Shown here one piece after another: positions 27,029-35,220 of a DNA stretch of 64,000 nt. Origin of the DNA: JBEULC01 sp045504435 (lineage in GTDB: Bacteria; Pseudomonadota; Alphaproteobacteria; WRAU01; Hepatincolaceae); NCBI GenBank assembly GCA_045504435.1, contig JBEULC010000001.1, positions 310,001-374,000 on the forward strand, given 5' to 3'. The first letter of the stretch is position 1, and each line of letters opens with the position of its first letter. A model generated the notes under the pieces. The model was given only the letters and a program-made list of their open reading frames with translations, had not been told where the DNA came from and ran no database searches. The position numbers were made by a program, and so were the translations under genes.

Positions 27029-27676
27029 ATGAAAAGTATTGTAGAGTATCTCAAACCTTTTAATCTTACCTTTGATCAACAAGAAGCGCTAATTATATAT
27101 ACGGAAGTTCTATTAAAATGGCAAAACAATTTTAATTTGATTGGGCCTAGCACCACTTCCACTTTATGGTCTAGACACATTGTTGATAGTTTGCAATTGA
27201 GGGACTTTTTTCCTATCATACAGATTAATAACCAAAATATTTATGACCTTGGTTCAGGAGCTGGTCTGCCTGGTATGGTTTTAGCTATAGCAGATCATTT
27301 CTCAGATTTTCCTCAGCAAAACTATTTTTTAGTAGAAGCTAATATAAAAAAAGCAGCATTTTTAGCAGAAATTAAAAGAAAGTTAAATTTACTTAATGTT
27401 ACCATTTTAAATAAGCGTATAGAGGAAATTGGCATCCTTGATCCCTCTTTCTTGGCAGATTTCCTTGTCGCTCGCGGGCTTGCTAGATTAGATAATTTAT
27501 TTGCGCTTTCTTTACCTCTTTTAAAACCAACAGGAAAATGTATATTTTTAAAAGGAAAAGATTATGAAAATGAAGTAGCCTTATTAAAATCTAGATTTTC
27601 TCATCTAAAATTAAATCTTAGCATTCACTTTAGTTTATATGCGGAACAAGGGAAAATTATTCAAATTTCCTTATAA
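27029..27676 (+). CDS. rsmG: 16S rRNA (guanine-527-N7)-methyltransferase
   Basis: SAM-dependent methyltransferase (GidB) modifying G527 in the 530 loop of 16S rRNA; loss gives low-level streptomycin resistance in other bacteria. The SAM-binding motif YDLGSGAGLPGMVLA and the ARGLARLDN and FLKGKDYENE segments are typical. The ATG at 27029 is preceded by GGAAA at a good distance; an in-frame TTG at 27014 would add five residues and is less likely. It follows mnmG closely. Confidence 0.95.
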   Translation: MKSIVEYLKPFNLTFDQQEALIIYTEVLLKWQNNFNLIGPSTTSTLWSRHIVDSLQLRDFFPIIQINNQNIYDLGSGAGLPGMVLAIADHFSDFPQQNYFLVEANIKKAAFLAEIKRKLNLLNVTILNKRIEEIGILDPSFLADFLVARGLARLDNLFALSLPLLKPTGKCIFLKGKDYENEVALLKSRFSHLKLNLSIHFSLYAEQGKIIQISL

Positions 27677-27704
27677 TCTCTTTTATTTACGCTATTATAA
27701 AACA

Positions 27705-27720
27705 TGTTTCACGTGAAACA
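27705..27720. other. parS: parS centromere site 1
   Basis: Perfect copy of the bacterial parS palindrome TGTTTCACGTGAAACA. Symmetry extends to 22 bp (27702-27723). It lies between rsmG and parA, about 5.7 kb from the proposed origin. ParB loads here, slides as a CTP clamp and directs origin segregation with ParA. Confidence 0.95.
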
Positions 27721-27868
27721 TGTAAGCCGTTTTTTAATTTTTTATTTAAATAAAGATTATTATCTGTTAATCTATAATAAGGTGCTTGATACATAAATTG
27801 TTAACCATGGCGTAAATAGTTTTAAAATATAGTGCTAAAGTAAGAATTATTTAATCTACATTTATTAT

Positions 27869-27884
27869 TGTTTCACGTGAAACA
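27869..27884. other. parS: parS centromere site 2
   Basis: Second perfect TGTTTCACGTGAAACA, 164 bp from the first and 34 bp upstream of the parA start codon. Because it lies so close to parA, ParB bound here might also affect parAB transcription. Confidence 0.95.
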
Positions 27885-27918
27885 TTGTTAAATTAATTGA
27901 TCATAAAAGGATGTATAA

Positions 27919-28695
27919 ATGACTGTTAGGGATAAGCTAAGGATAATTTCTATAGTTAATCAAAAGGGGGGAGTAGGAAAGACTACAACTACTATGAATC
28001 TTTCTACTGCTTTATGTGCTATGAAGAAAAGAGTGTTAGTGGTGGATTTAGATCCCCAAAGTAATACTACAAGCGGGTTGGGCATGCAAAGTGATAGATT
28101 TAAATATACTAGCTATGATTTATTAATTAGTAATAAGCCCTTTTTAGAATGCATAAGTAATACACCGATACCTAATCTCAGCATTATACCTGCAACTATT
28201 GATTTATCAGGTGCAGAGGTGGAGTTAGCCCAATTAGAAAATAAGGAGTTTTTTTTAAAAAACACTTTCCAAGAGTCCTATAAGCACTTTGATTATATAT
28301 TAATTGATTGTCCACCTTCTTTGGGATTGCTTACAATTAATGCTTTGGTAGCTTCTAATGAAGTATTAATCCCTTTGCAATGCGAATATTTTGCCTTAGA
28401 AGGTTTAAGTCATTTGGTAAATACAATAGAAACCGTTAATATATCTTTAAATAAATCCTTAAAGATTGGCGGTATAGTTTTAACCATGTATGATTCAAGA
28501 AATAATTTATCTAAAATGGTAAATGAGGATGTAAGAAAATTTTATGGAAGTTTAGTGTATAAAACTATTATCCCTCGCAATGTAAGAATTTCGGAAGCTC
28601 CCTCTCATGGTTATCCAGTAATCGTTTATGATCCTAATTGTGTAGGCTCTAGAGCTTATATTGATCTGGCAAGTGAGGTAATCTTGCAGAAATAA
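27919..28695 (+). CDS. parA: chromosome partitioning ATPase ParA
   Basis: Deviant Walker-type ATPase (258 residues) that forms the nucleoid-bound gradient pulling ParB-parS complexes. The deviant Walker A motif is KGGVGKTTT near residue 18, the second signature is VVDLDPQSNTTSG, and the Walker B-like segment is YILIDCPPSLGLLTINAL. Two perfect parS sites lie just upstream and parB follows. This is the canonical chromosomal parABS locus. Confidence 0.97.
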   Translation: MTVRDKLRIISIVNQKGGVGKTTTTMNLSTALCAMKKRVLVVDLDPQSNTTSGLGMQSDRFKYTSYDLLISNKPFLECISNTPIPNLSIIPATIDLSGAEVELAQLENKEFFLKNTFQESYKHFDYILIDCPPSLGLLTINALVASNEVLIPLQCEYFALEGLSHLVNTIETVNISLNKSLKIGGIVLTMYDSRNNLSKMVNEDVRKFYGSLVYKTIIPRNVRISEAPSHGYPVIVYDPNCVGSRAYIDLASEVILQK

Positions 28696-28749
28696 ATAGG
28701 GTTTTAAAGAGCAAAATAAGTAAGATGTAAATTAAAAGTGCGGGGAAAA

Positions 28750-29724
28750 ATGATAAATAAAGATAATTCTATTAATTTAGCTTCAATAATCAACATTAAG
28801 GATAAGGGGAAAAGTCCAAGCGCCTTAGGTAAGGGTATTTCTGCCTTGTTAGGAGATGCAAAAAACAATACTGCTAAAGTCAATTTTGTGGCGGAAGTAA
28901 TAAAAGTAGATCTAAATGAATGTATACCATCTCCTTATCAGGCCAGAAAAATATTTAATACTGAAGAGCTTGAGCAATTAAGCGAATCTATCAGAAACAA
29001 AGGAGTAATTCAGCCCATATTATTAAGGAAAATTAATCCTAACCAATATGAAATCATCGCTGGAGAAAGAAGATGTAAGGCAGCTCGATTAACTGGTTTA
29101 TCCCACATTCCTGCCATATTAATGAGCCTATCTGATAAAGAGATGATGGAAATAGGCTTAATTGAAAATCTACAACGTAAAGACCTTAATCCCATTGAAG
29201 AAGCATCTGCTTACAAAAATCTTTTAGAAATATACCACTATACCCACGAAGAAATAGGGGTAGTAGTAGGGAAAAGTAGAAGCTATATTAGTAATTACTT
29301 AAGGATTTTATCGTTACCTAAAGAAGTAGTAGATCTTATAGCGGCGGATAAGTTAACAGCAGGGCATGCTAAAATGCTAGTAAGCGCTGAAAATCCTAAG
29401 GAGTTAGCTTTTAAAATTATTAATCAAGATCTATCAGTAAGAGATACAGAGAGTTTTGTAAAAGAAAGTAGAGTTAAGGAAGCTCTAAAACTTAAGGAAA
29501 ATAATCATTCTAAAAGTAATCTAGGCAATTCTCAAACGCTTGATAGCCAATTAGTTAACTGGATTGCTAGCATACACCAACAATATCCAAATATTAATAT
29601 CTCTATTGCAGCAAAAAAGCCCTCTAAAAGCTACGATTACTTAAACATAAATTCTAATAACAAAGAAGAGATGCGTATAAGTTACACAAATGTGGAAGAT
29701 TTAAAGAAAATTTTAAAAGTGTAA
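28750..29724 (+). CDS. parB: chromosome partitioning protein ParB
   Basis: CTP-dependent DNA clamp that binds parS. The N-terminal domain has the CTP-binding motifs (SPYQARKIF and AGERRCKAARLTG), the central helix-turn-helix includes YTHEEIGVVVGKSRSYISNYLRIL, and a C-terminal dimerisation domain follows after a linker. Just before these the typical LGKGISALLGD motif near residue 28 interacts with ParA. I chose ATG 28750, which has GGGGA a few bases upstream; an in-frame GTG at 28738 would add four residues. Confidence 0.96.
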   Translation: MINKDNSINLASIINIKDKGKSPSALGKGISALLGDAKNNTAKVNFVAEVIKVDLNECIPSPYQARKIFNTEELEQLSESIRNKGVIQPILLRKINPNQYEIIAGERRCKAARLTGLSHIPAILMSLSDKEMMEIGLIENLQRKDLNPIEEASAYKNLLEIYHYTHEEIGVVVGKSRSYISNYLRILSLPKEVVDLIAADKLTAGHAKMLVSAENPKELAFKIINQDLSVRDTESFVKESRVKEALKLKENNHSKSNLGNSQTLDSQLVNWIASIHQQYPNINISIAAKKPSKSYDYLNINSNNKEEMRISYTNVEDLKKILKV

Positions 29725-29791
29725 AATACAACACTATGGCTTTAATACTGATTAATTTAAAGATATTAATTGTTATAAATTGGAGGAGTAA

Positions 29792-30340
29792 TTAGCGGGA
29801 GCGATTTAGTTTTAAAGCCTTGGTTTTAAAAAAATCCTGCAGCAAAGTCTTACATTCTTCTTCATAAAAGCCGCTATAAATTTTAAGCTGATGATTAATT
29901 GGGTAATTTAAAAATTGCTTATTTAAATCCTCTATATGCAAATTTGGGGAAGAGGGGCGCGCGCCTACAGAAGAAAAGCTGCTAATATTATATTTATTTA
30001 TTCCTCCAAATTTATAGTTATAAGCACCAAAATATAAAGAATCTATTCTTGCATGTTGAATAGCCCCTAAACACATGCTGCAAGGCTCAATGGTACAATA
30101 TAAAATGCAGCCTTCTAACCTATAATTATTTATTTGTTTACAGGCTTCTCTAATAGCCAAAATTTCTGCATGTGCGGTGGGATCATTAAAATTTAGGCAT
30201 TGATTATTAGTAAGAGCTAAAATATGATTATTTTTATTAACAATTAAAGCCCCTACAGGAATCTCTTCATCCAATAGCCCTTCTTTAGCTTTAGTAATAG
30301 CAAGTTCCATAAAGGTATTTTTAAACAGTTTCAATTTCAT
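29792..30340 (-). CDS. tadA: tRNA-specific adenosine deaminase TadA
   Basis: Zinc deaminase that converts A34 to inosine in tRNA-Arg(ACG). The zinc and catalytic residues are in THAE-type TAHAEILAIREA (His and Glu) and PCSMCLGAI (two Cys). The 182 residues exceed the usual ~155 by a C-terminal tail of about 25 residues after the conserved domain. It is transcribed against its neighbours and converges with parB. Confidence 0.94.
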   Translation of the reverse strand: MKLKLFKNTFMELAITKAKEGLLDEEIPVGALIVNKNNHILALTNNQCLNFNDPTAHAEILAIREACKQINNYRLEGCILYCTIEPCSMCLGAIQHARIDSLYFGAYNYKFGGINKYNISSFSSVGARPSSPNLHIEDLNKQFLNYPINHQLKIYSGFYEEECKTLLQDFFKTKALKLNRSR

Positions 30341-30485
30341 TCCTTAAAAATTCAGATAAAAGTAGGGCTAATAGGCTTATTCTAGATAACCTTATTAGAT
30401 TTATCTGTTATAATATTCCATTTAATTATGATATTATAGTTAAATTATTAGGAAATTTAAAGCTTACACATAAAGAGAGATTATT

Positions 30486-31298
30486 ATGAGCGGTAACGAA
30501 AATAAAGATTTTTCTGAGAATTTAGAAGAAAATCTAACAGAAGATGTTAAAGAAAGAGTAGCAAAAAGAATCGCCCATTTAGGTTATTGCTCAAGAAGAG
30601 AAGCAGAAAAACTAATTAGGGAAAAAAAAGTTAAAGTAAATAATGTATTTATCACAACGGCCGCATTATTAGTATGTAAAGCTGATAAAATTTCTATTTT
30701 AGGGAAAGTATTAAAAACAGGGGGAAAATCCAAACTTTATGCTTATTATAAACCCACAGGATTAGTTTGTTCTAACCAAGATGAAAAAGGTAGGCCCACA
30801 ATTTTTGATGATATTTACCAAAATGAAAAATTAGAGAGGGTAGTATATGTGGGAAGGCTTGATCTAAATTCAGAAGGTTTATTACTTTTAACAAATAATG
30901 GAGAAATATCAAAGATTTTATCTTCACCTAATTTAGGCTTAAAGCGGGTATATAAAGTTAGAGCGTTTGGTCACGTGCAACAAAATGCTTTGGAAGAATT
31001 AGCTATGGGAATAATGATTGGAGGGGTTGAGTACAGGCCTATTTTAGCCAATATTATCAAACAAAGTAATAACAATGTATGGATAGAATTTAAAATTAAT
31101 GAAGGTAAAAATAGGGAAATTAGAAATATATGTGAGCATTTAGGCTTGCAGGTAAATCGCTTAATTCGTACTGGTTTTGGACCCTATTTATTAGAGGGCA
31201 TGCAAGAAAGTGAAATAATTGAAGTAGATATTAACAAACTAAAAGGGGTTATTCCTAAAATTAATTTTGAAGAATTAATTAAAATTGTTAAAGAGTAA
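30486..31298 (+). CDS. rluB: 23S rRNA pseudouridine synthase of the RluB/RsuA family
   Basis: An N-terminal S4 RNA-binding domain (about residues 24-70, RIAHLGYCSRREAEKLI) precedes the pseudouridine synthase domain with catalytic-aspartate motif GRLDLNSEGLLLLTN and the KINEGKNREIRNICEHLG segment. The 270 residues fit RluB-type enzymes. A short gap links it to rsmD, making an rRNA-modification pair. RluB versus other RsuA-family members cannot be settled by eye. Confidence 0.9.
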   Translation: MSGNENKDFSENLEENLTEDVKERVAKRIAHLGYCSRREAEKLIREKKVKVNNVFITTAALLVCKADKISILGKVLKTGGKSKLYAYYKPTGLVCSNQDEKGRPTIFDDIYQNEKLERVVYVGRLDLNSEGLLLLTNNGEISKILSSPNLGLKRVYKVRAFGHVQQNALEELAMGIMIGGVEYRPILANIIKQSNNNVWIEFKINEGKNREIRNICEHLGLQVNRLIRTGFGPYLLEGMQESEIIEVDINKLKGVIPKINFEELIKIVKE

Positions 31299-31326
31299 AA
31301 ACACAACTTTAAGCTAAGAGATTTCA

Positions 31327-31881
31327 GTGGTAAGGATTATAGGAGGAGATTATAGGGGGAAAAAACTGCTTTATTTGCAAGATCCAAGCATCAGACCCAC
31401 CATGGATAGAGTAAAAGAAAGCATGTTTAATTTAATTAACTATCACTTTCCTCAAAATATTAGACAAAAAAATATCTTAGATGCTTTTGCGGGGTGCGGA
31501 AGTTTAGGGATTGAAAGTTTATCAAGAGGAGCAAATAAATGTGTCTTTGTTGATACCAACCCAAGAGCATTAGCTAATATAAGGGATAATCTCAACCAAG
31601 TTAATTTATTAGGCAAAAGTGTTTTAATTAAAGGTAAAAGTGAAATTTTAAATTTCCAAAATCTAACCTTAAAATTTTCTCTAATTTTATTGGATCCCCC
31701 TTATGAGACCAATTTATTAGAAGTAACTATAAATAACCTGCTTAAACAAGATATATTTGCCGCAGAATGTATTATTGTTACAGAATCAAGTTTAGAGGGG
31801 AGCCAAAAGGAATTAACTTTATATCTTACAAAAACCCTAAGTTATAAGATATTAAAAATATATAAATTGCCTGTAAATTAA
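31327..31881 (+). CDS. rsmD: 16S rRNA (guanine-966-N2)-methyltransferase
   Basis: SAM-dependent N2-guanine methyltransferase acting on 16S rRNA. It starts with GTG at 31327 (MVRIIGGDYRGKKL). The conserved RPTMDRVKESMFN region, the SAM site LDAFAGCGSLGIESLSRGA and the catalytic LLDPPYE motif are present. Length (184) is normal. It lies 28 bp after the rluB-like gene on the same strand. Confidence 0.95.
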   Translation: MVRIIGGDYRGKKLLYLQDPSIRPTMDRVKESMFNLINYHFPQNIRQKNILDAFAGCGSLGIESLSRGANKCVFVDTNPRALANIRDNLNQVNLLGKSVLIKGKSEILNFQNLTLKFSLILLDPPYETNLLEVTINNLLKQDIFAAECIIVTESSLEGSQKELTLYLTKTLSYKILKIYKLPVN

Positions 31882-31982
31882 AGGGGCAAAATTCTTATAA
31901 AATGCTATGCTTATAGACTAACCGTATTCTAACGAAGGTTTTAAAGGGAATTTATAATTAAAGATAAAAAACTTATAGGAAA

Positions 31983-32579
31983 ATGACTAAAATAATAGTA
32001 TTTAGTGGATCACACGGGGTGGGTAAAACCAGTTTAGTAAAAAGAATTGCTAAAGAGTTTGTGATTAATCATAGCGATAGTAAAATTAAAATTTTTAATG
32101 AAATTAATAGCGGTTTTTATAAAATCGGATTAGCTTTAAATGGTAAAGGCTATGATTTTGATGAAGTAATGTTTTCGCAGCAAAAAGCTTTTGATCTAGG
32201 ATATGAGATCATTAAATATTATTTAACTAGATCATATGATAATCGTACTATTTTAATGGATCGTTCATGTATAGATACCTTAATTTATAGTAATTATTTT
32301 ATAAATAAAAACCAGCAAACTGCTCATTATCAAGAAATGTTAGATAAAATGTATTTGCAATGTGCGGAAATTATAGACAAAGTACAGCATATTTTAGTGC
32401 CTCCTTTTAATGATTTTGAAAGCCTGGATGAGCGTATGAATGTGCAAGAGCGCGATGAAATTTGGAAGGATTTTATCACATATTTTACGTATGTACCTAA
32501 ATATTCTAAAATGCTAACCCCCCAAACTACAGAATTAAGGTATAAAGAAATTTTCCCTTTATTAGGAATAAAACATTAA
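31983..32579 (+). CDS. P-loop nucleotide kinase-like ATPase (AAA_28-like)
   Basis: A 198-residue protein with P-loop GSHGVGKTS (residues 8-16) and a kinase-type second motif, MDRSCIDTLIYSNYF, near residue 93. This layout resembles the NadR/deoxynucleoside-kinase-like AAA_28 family, which phosphorylates small molecules or nucleosides. No metabolite-specific motif is recognised. It is on the same strand as rsmD and separated by about 100 bp. NAD salvage genes occur elsewhere in the window (48-51 kb), so a nicotinamide-riboside-kinase role is conceivable but unsupported. The ATPase or kinase fold is fairly sure, the substrate unknown. Confidence 0.65.
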   Translation: MTKIIVFSGSHGVGKTSLVKRIAKEFVINHSDSKIKIFNEINSGFYKIGLALNGKGYDFDEVMFSQQKAFDLGYEIIKYYLTRSYDNRTILMDRSCIDTLIYSNYFINKNQQTAHYQEMLDKMYLQCAEIIDKVQHILVPPFNDFESLDERMNVQERDEIWKDFITYFTYVPKYSKMLTPQTTELRYKEIFPLLGIKH

Positions 32580-32626
32580 AAATACAATAAGCATTAAAAT
32601 AATCCTTATTAGAAATCTCTATCAGC

Positions 32627-32983
32627 TTAGGGCTTTCTAATTAAAGGGCCTAAATCTTCACCCCCAAGGATATGCATATGAAAATGTGGCACTTCTTGGC
32701 CTCCATCTTTGCCCGTATTAGAAATTACTCTAAAGCCATTGGGGAGATTTAAAAGTTCAGTAGTTTCCTTTAAAGCTGCAAAAAACCCTTGAACTTCATT
32801 AAGTGAAGCAGTAGAAGTAAAATCTAGAAAAGTAAGGTACTTACCTTTAGGAATAACTAAGGCATGGATTTTACTTTTAGGAAAAATGTCATAAAAAGCT
32901 AGAGCAAAATCATTTTCGTAAATAAGCTTACAAGGGATTTTTTTGCTTAAAATTTTAGCAAAAATATTATCATCATTGTACAT
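32627..32983 (-). CDS. HIT-domain nucleotide hydrolase (HinT-like)
   Basis: A 118-residue HINT-type protein hydrolysing adenosine phosphoramidates and similar nucleotides. The histidine triad is VPHFHMHILGG near the C-terminus, and the N-terminus IFAKILSKKIPCKLIYEND is typical. It is a single minus-strand gene between two plus-strand genes. In alphaproteobacteria it often lies near hslVU or hisE, consistent with hslV starting 154 bp away in the divergent direction. Confidence 0.93.
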   Translation of the reverse strand: MYNDDNIFAKILSKKIPCKLIYENDFALAFYDIFPKSKIHALVIPKGKYLTFLDFTSTASLNEVQGFFAALKETTELLNLPNGFRVISNTGKDGGQEVPHFHMHILGGEDLGPLIRKP

Positions 32984-33136
32984 TATTTTTACCTTTGTTT
33001 TAAATTACACCTTGATATATTCTTATATCCTAATTATATAGTATCTAAAGTAAGAGAAAATAGTAAACATTAAATTTAGAAAACACAGAATATTATAACA
33101 ACGACTAAATATTAAAATGGGATAGGAATTAGCAAA

Positions 33137-33664
33137 ATGCATGCAACTACGATTGTAGCGGTTAAAAAAGATGGTAAAACGGTTATAGCAGGAGATGGGC
33201 AAGTAACCTTAGGAAGCTCCATATTAAAAAGGAATGCTAAAAAAGTAAGAAGATTAGGTGATGGCTCAATTATTGCGGGATTTGCTGGCTCTACGGCAGA
33301 CGCTTTTACTTTATTTGAAAGGTTAGAAGCAAGATTAGAAAAATACCCCACTCAATTAGTACGAGCTTGTGTGGAGCTAGCTAAGGATTGGCGAACTGAT
33401 AAATATTTAAGAAAATTAGAGGCAATGCTTATAGTTGCAGATAGTAATAAGATTTTAGTATTAACGGGTAATGGGGATGTTTTAGAACCAGATGATAATT
33501 GCATAGCAATTGGTTCAGGAGGAAATTTTGCCCTCTCAGCAGCTAAAGCTTTCTTAAGTGTGGAAAATAATTTAAGTGCTAAGGAGATAGCGGAAAAATC
33601 TTTAAAAATAGCTGGAGAATTATGTATTTATACTAATAACAACATCTCCGTAGAAGAAGTTTAA
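33137..33664 (+). CDS. hslV: ATP-dependent protease subunit HslV
   Basis: Proteolytic core of the HslUV (ClpQY) chamber protease. After removal of the short Met-His-Ala leader, the N-terminal threonine of TTIVAVKKDG is the nucleophile. The GDGQVTLG and GSGGNFALSAAKA segments are conserved. Length (175) is normal. It is 25 bp upstream of its ATPase partner hslU. Confidence 0.97.
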   Translation: MHATTIVAVKKDGKTVIAGDGQVTLGSSILKRNAKKVRRLGDGSIIAGFAGSTADAFTLFERLEARLEKYPTQLVRACVELAKDWRTDKYLRKLEAMLIVADSNKILVLTGNGDVLEPDDNCIAIGSGGNFALSAAKAFLSVENNLSAKEIAEKSLKIAGELCIYTNNNISVEEV

Positions 33665-33689
33665 TTTTAAATAATAAAAAAGTAGGAAC

Positions 33690-34985
33690 ATGAAAGATTT
33701 TACACCAGCAGAAATAGTAACTGAATTAAATAAATATATTATCGGTCAAAACAGCGCTAAAAGGCAAGTAGCAATTGCCCTAAGGCACCGTTTTAGAAGA
33801 CGTCTTTTAAATGATGAATTAAAAAGCGAGGTAACTCCTAAAAACATCTTAATGATAGGCCCAACAGGGGTGGGGAAAACTGAAATTGCCAGACGGTTAG
33901 CTAAATTAGATGATTCGCCTTTTATCAAGGTAGAAGCTACCAAATTTACCGAGGTCGGATACGTAGGCAGAGATGTGGAACAAATTATTAGGGATTTAAT
34001 TGAAGTTGCTATTCAATTAAAATCTGATGAACTAAAAGAAGGGGTTAAATATAAAGCTAAAGAATTAGCACTGGAACGAATAGTTAACATTTCTGTGGTA
34101 GAAACTCCTTCTGCGGAAACTAAGAAGAAGTTTAGTGAAAAAATAAAATCAGGCGCTTTAGATCATACGGAGATTGAAATTAAGGTAAAAGATAAAAGCC
34201 AAGCCCTTTTTGAGGTGCCAGGCATGCAAGGCTCACAATTGGGCATGCTTAATATAGATAGCTTATTAGGAAAGGAAAAATTTAAAAATAAAAAAACTAC
34301 CCTCAAAAGGGCTGTGGAAATTTTTACTGAAGAAGAAATGGATAATCTAACTGATAAAGAAACTATTATCAGCGAAGCTATTGAAGCAGTAGAAAATAAT
34401 GGCATAGTTTTTATAGATGAAATAGATAAAATATCTTCTTCTCAAGGAGATAGACATTCAGGTAACGTAAGCAGAGAAGGAGTACAAAGGGATTTATTAC
34501 CTTTAGTAGAAGGTACTGTGGTAGCAACGAAGTATGGGCCAATTAAAACTGATCATATTTTATTTATTGCTTCAGGAGCTTTTCATAGTTCTAAACCTTC
34601 GGACTTACTTCCAGAATTACAAGGAAGATTTCCAATCAGAGTAGAATTAAGTGCCTTAAATAAGCAAGATTTTAAACGTATTTTATTAGAACCCCAATTT
34701 AATTTAATTATTCAAAATACTAAAATGTTAGAAACCGAAGGAGTAACTTTAGTATTTGCAGAAGAAGCTATAGATGAAATTGCTCATTTAACTGAATTTT
34801 TCAATCAAAAAGTAGAAAATATCGGAGCCAGAAGGTTGCACACAATTATGGAAAAAATTCTTGAAGACATCAATTTTGATGCTCCTAATAGCAAAGATCA
34901 AACTATTGTAATTACTAAAGAGCTGATCAAAGATAAATTAGAATATCTAACTAAAGAAAATGATCTCTCTAAATTTATTATTTAA
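33690..34985 (+). CDS. hslU: ATP-dependent protease ATPase subunit HslU
   Basis: AAA+ unfoldase feeding HslV. Walker A is MIGPTGVGKTE near residue 59, the pore loop is the GYVGRDVE segment, Walker B is GIVFIDEIDKI, and the sensor and C-terminal arginines lie in ENIGARRLHTIMEKILED. The I-domain insert (about residues 105-230) is present. The 431 residues are full-length. It is followed by a GC-poor terminator-like hairpin. Confidence 0.98.
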   Translation: MKDFTPAEIVTELNKYIIGQNSAKRQVAIALRHRFRRRLLNDELKSEVTPKNILMIGPTGVGKTEIARRLAKLDDSPFIKVEATKFTEVGYVGRDVEQIIRDLIEVAIQLKSDELKEGVKYKAKELALERIVNISVVETPSAETKKKFSEKIKSGALDHTEIEIKVKDKSQALFEVPGMQGSQLGMLNIDSLLGKEKFKNKKTTLKRAVEIFTEEEMDNLTDKETIISEAIEAVENNGIVFIDEIDKISSSQGDRHSGNVSREGVQRDLLPLVEGTVVATKYGPIKTDHILFIASGAFHSSKPSDLLPELQGRFPIRVELSALNKQDFKRILLEPQFNLIIQNTKMLETEGVTLVFAEEAIDEIAHLTEFFNQKVENIGARRLHTIMEKILEDINFDAPNSKDQTIVITKELIKDKLEYLTKENDLSKFII

Positions 34986-34995
34986 TTATTTAGGA

Positions 34996-35041
34996 GCTTT
35001 AAGCAAGGAAGATTTTTTAAATTATGATTATTGCTTAAGGC
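34996..35041 (+). terminator. terminator-like hairpin after hslU
   Basis: GCTTTAAGCAA (34996-35006) pairs with TTGCTTAAGGC (35031-35041) with one G-U pair and a 24-nt loop, followed by ATTTTAAC. It starts 11 bp after the hslU stop codon. The long loop and weak U-run make it a modest candidate. Confidence 0.45.
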
Positions 35042-35220
35042 ATTTTAACTCTTAATTCTTTTGATTTAATAATTTTATTTATTATACTATCAATTTATAT
35101 GTCATAATTTTTATAGAAAATAACAAGCGTAAGCAAAAGAGGCTTTGCAATTAAACTCTTTCAATTGTATGTTTGTAATAACACTCTAACAAAAAATAAG
35201 ATTATATAATGAGAAATTAA

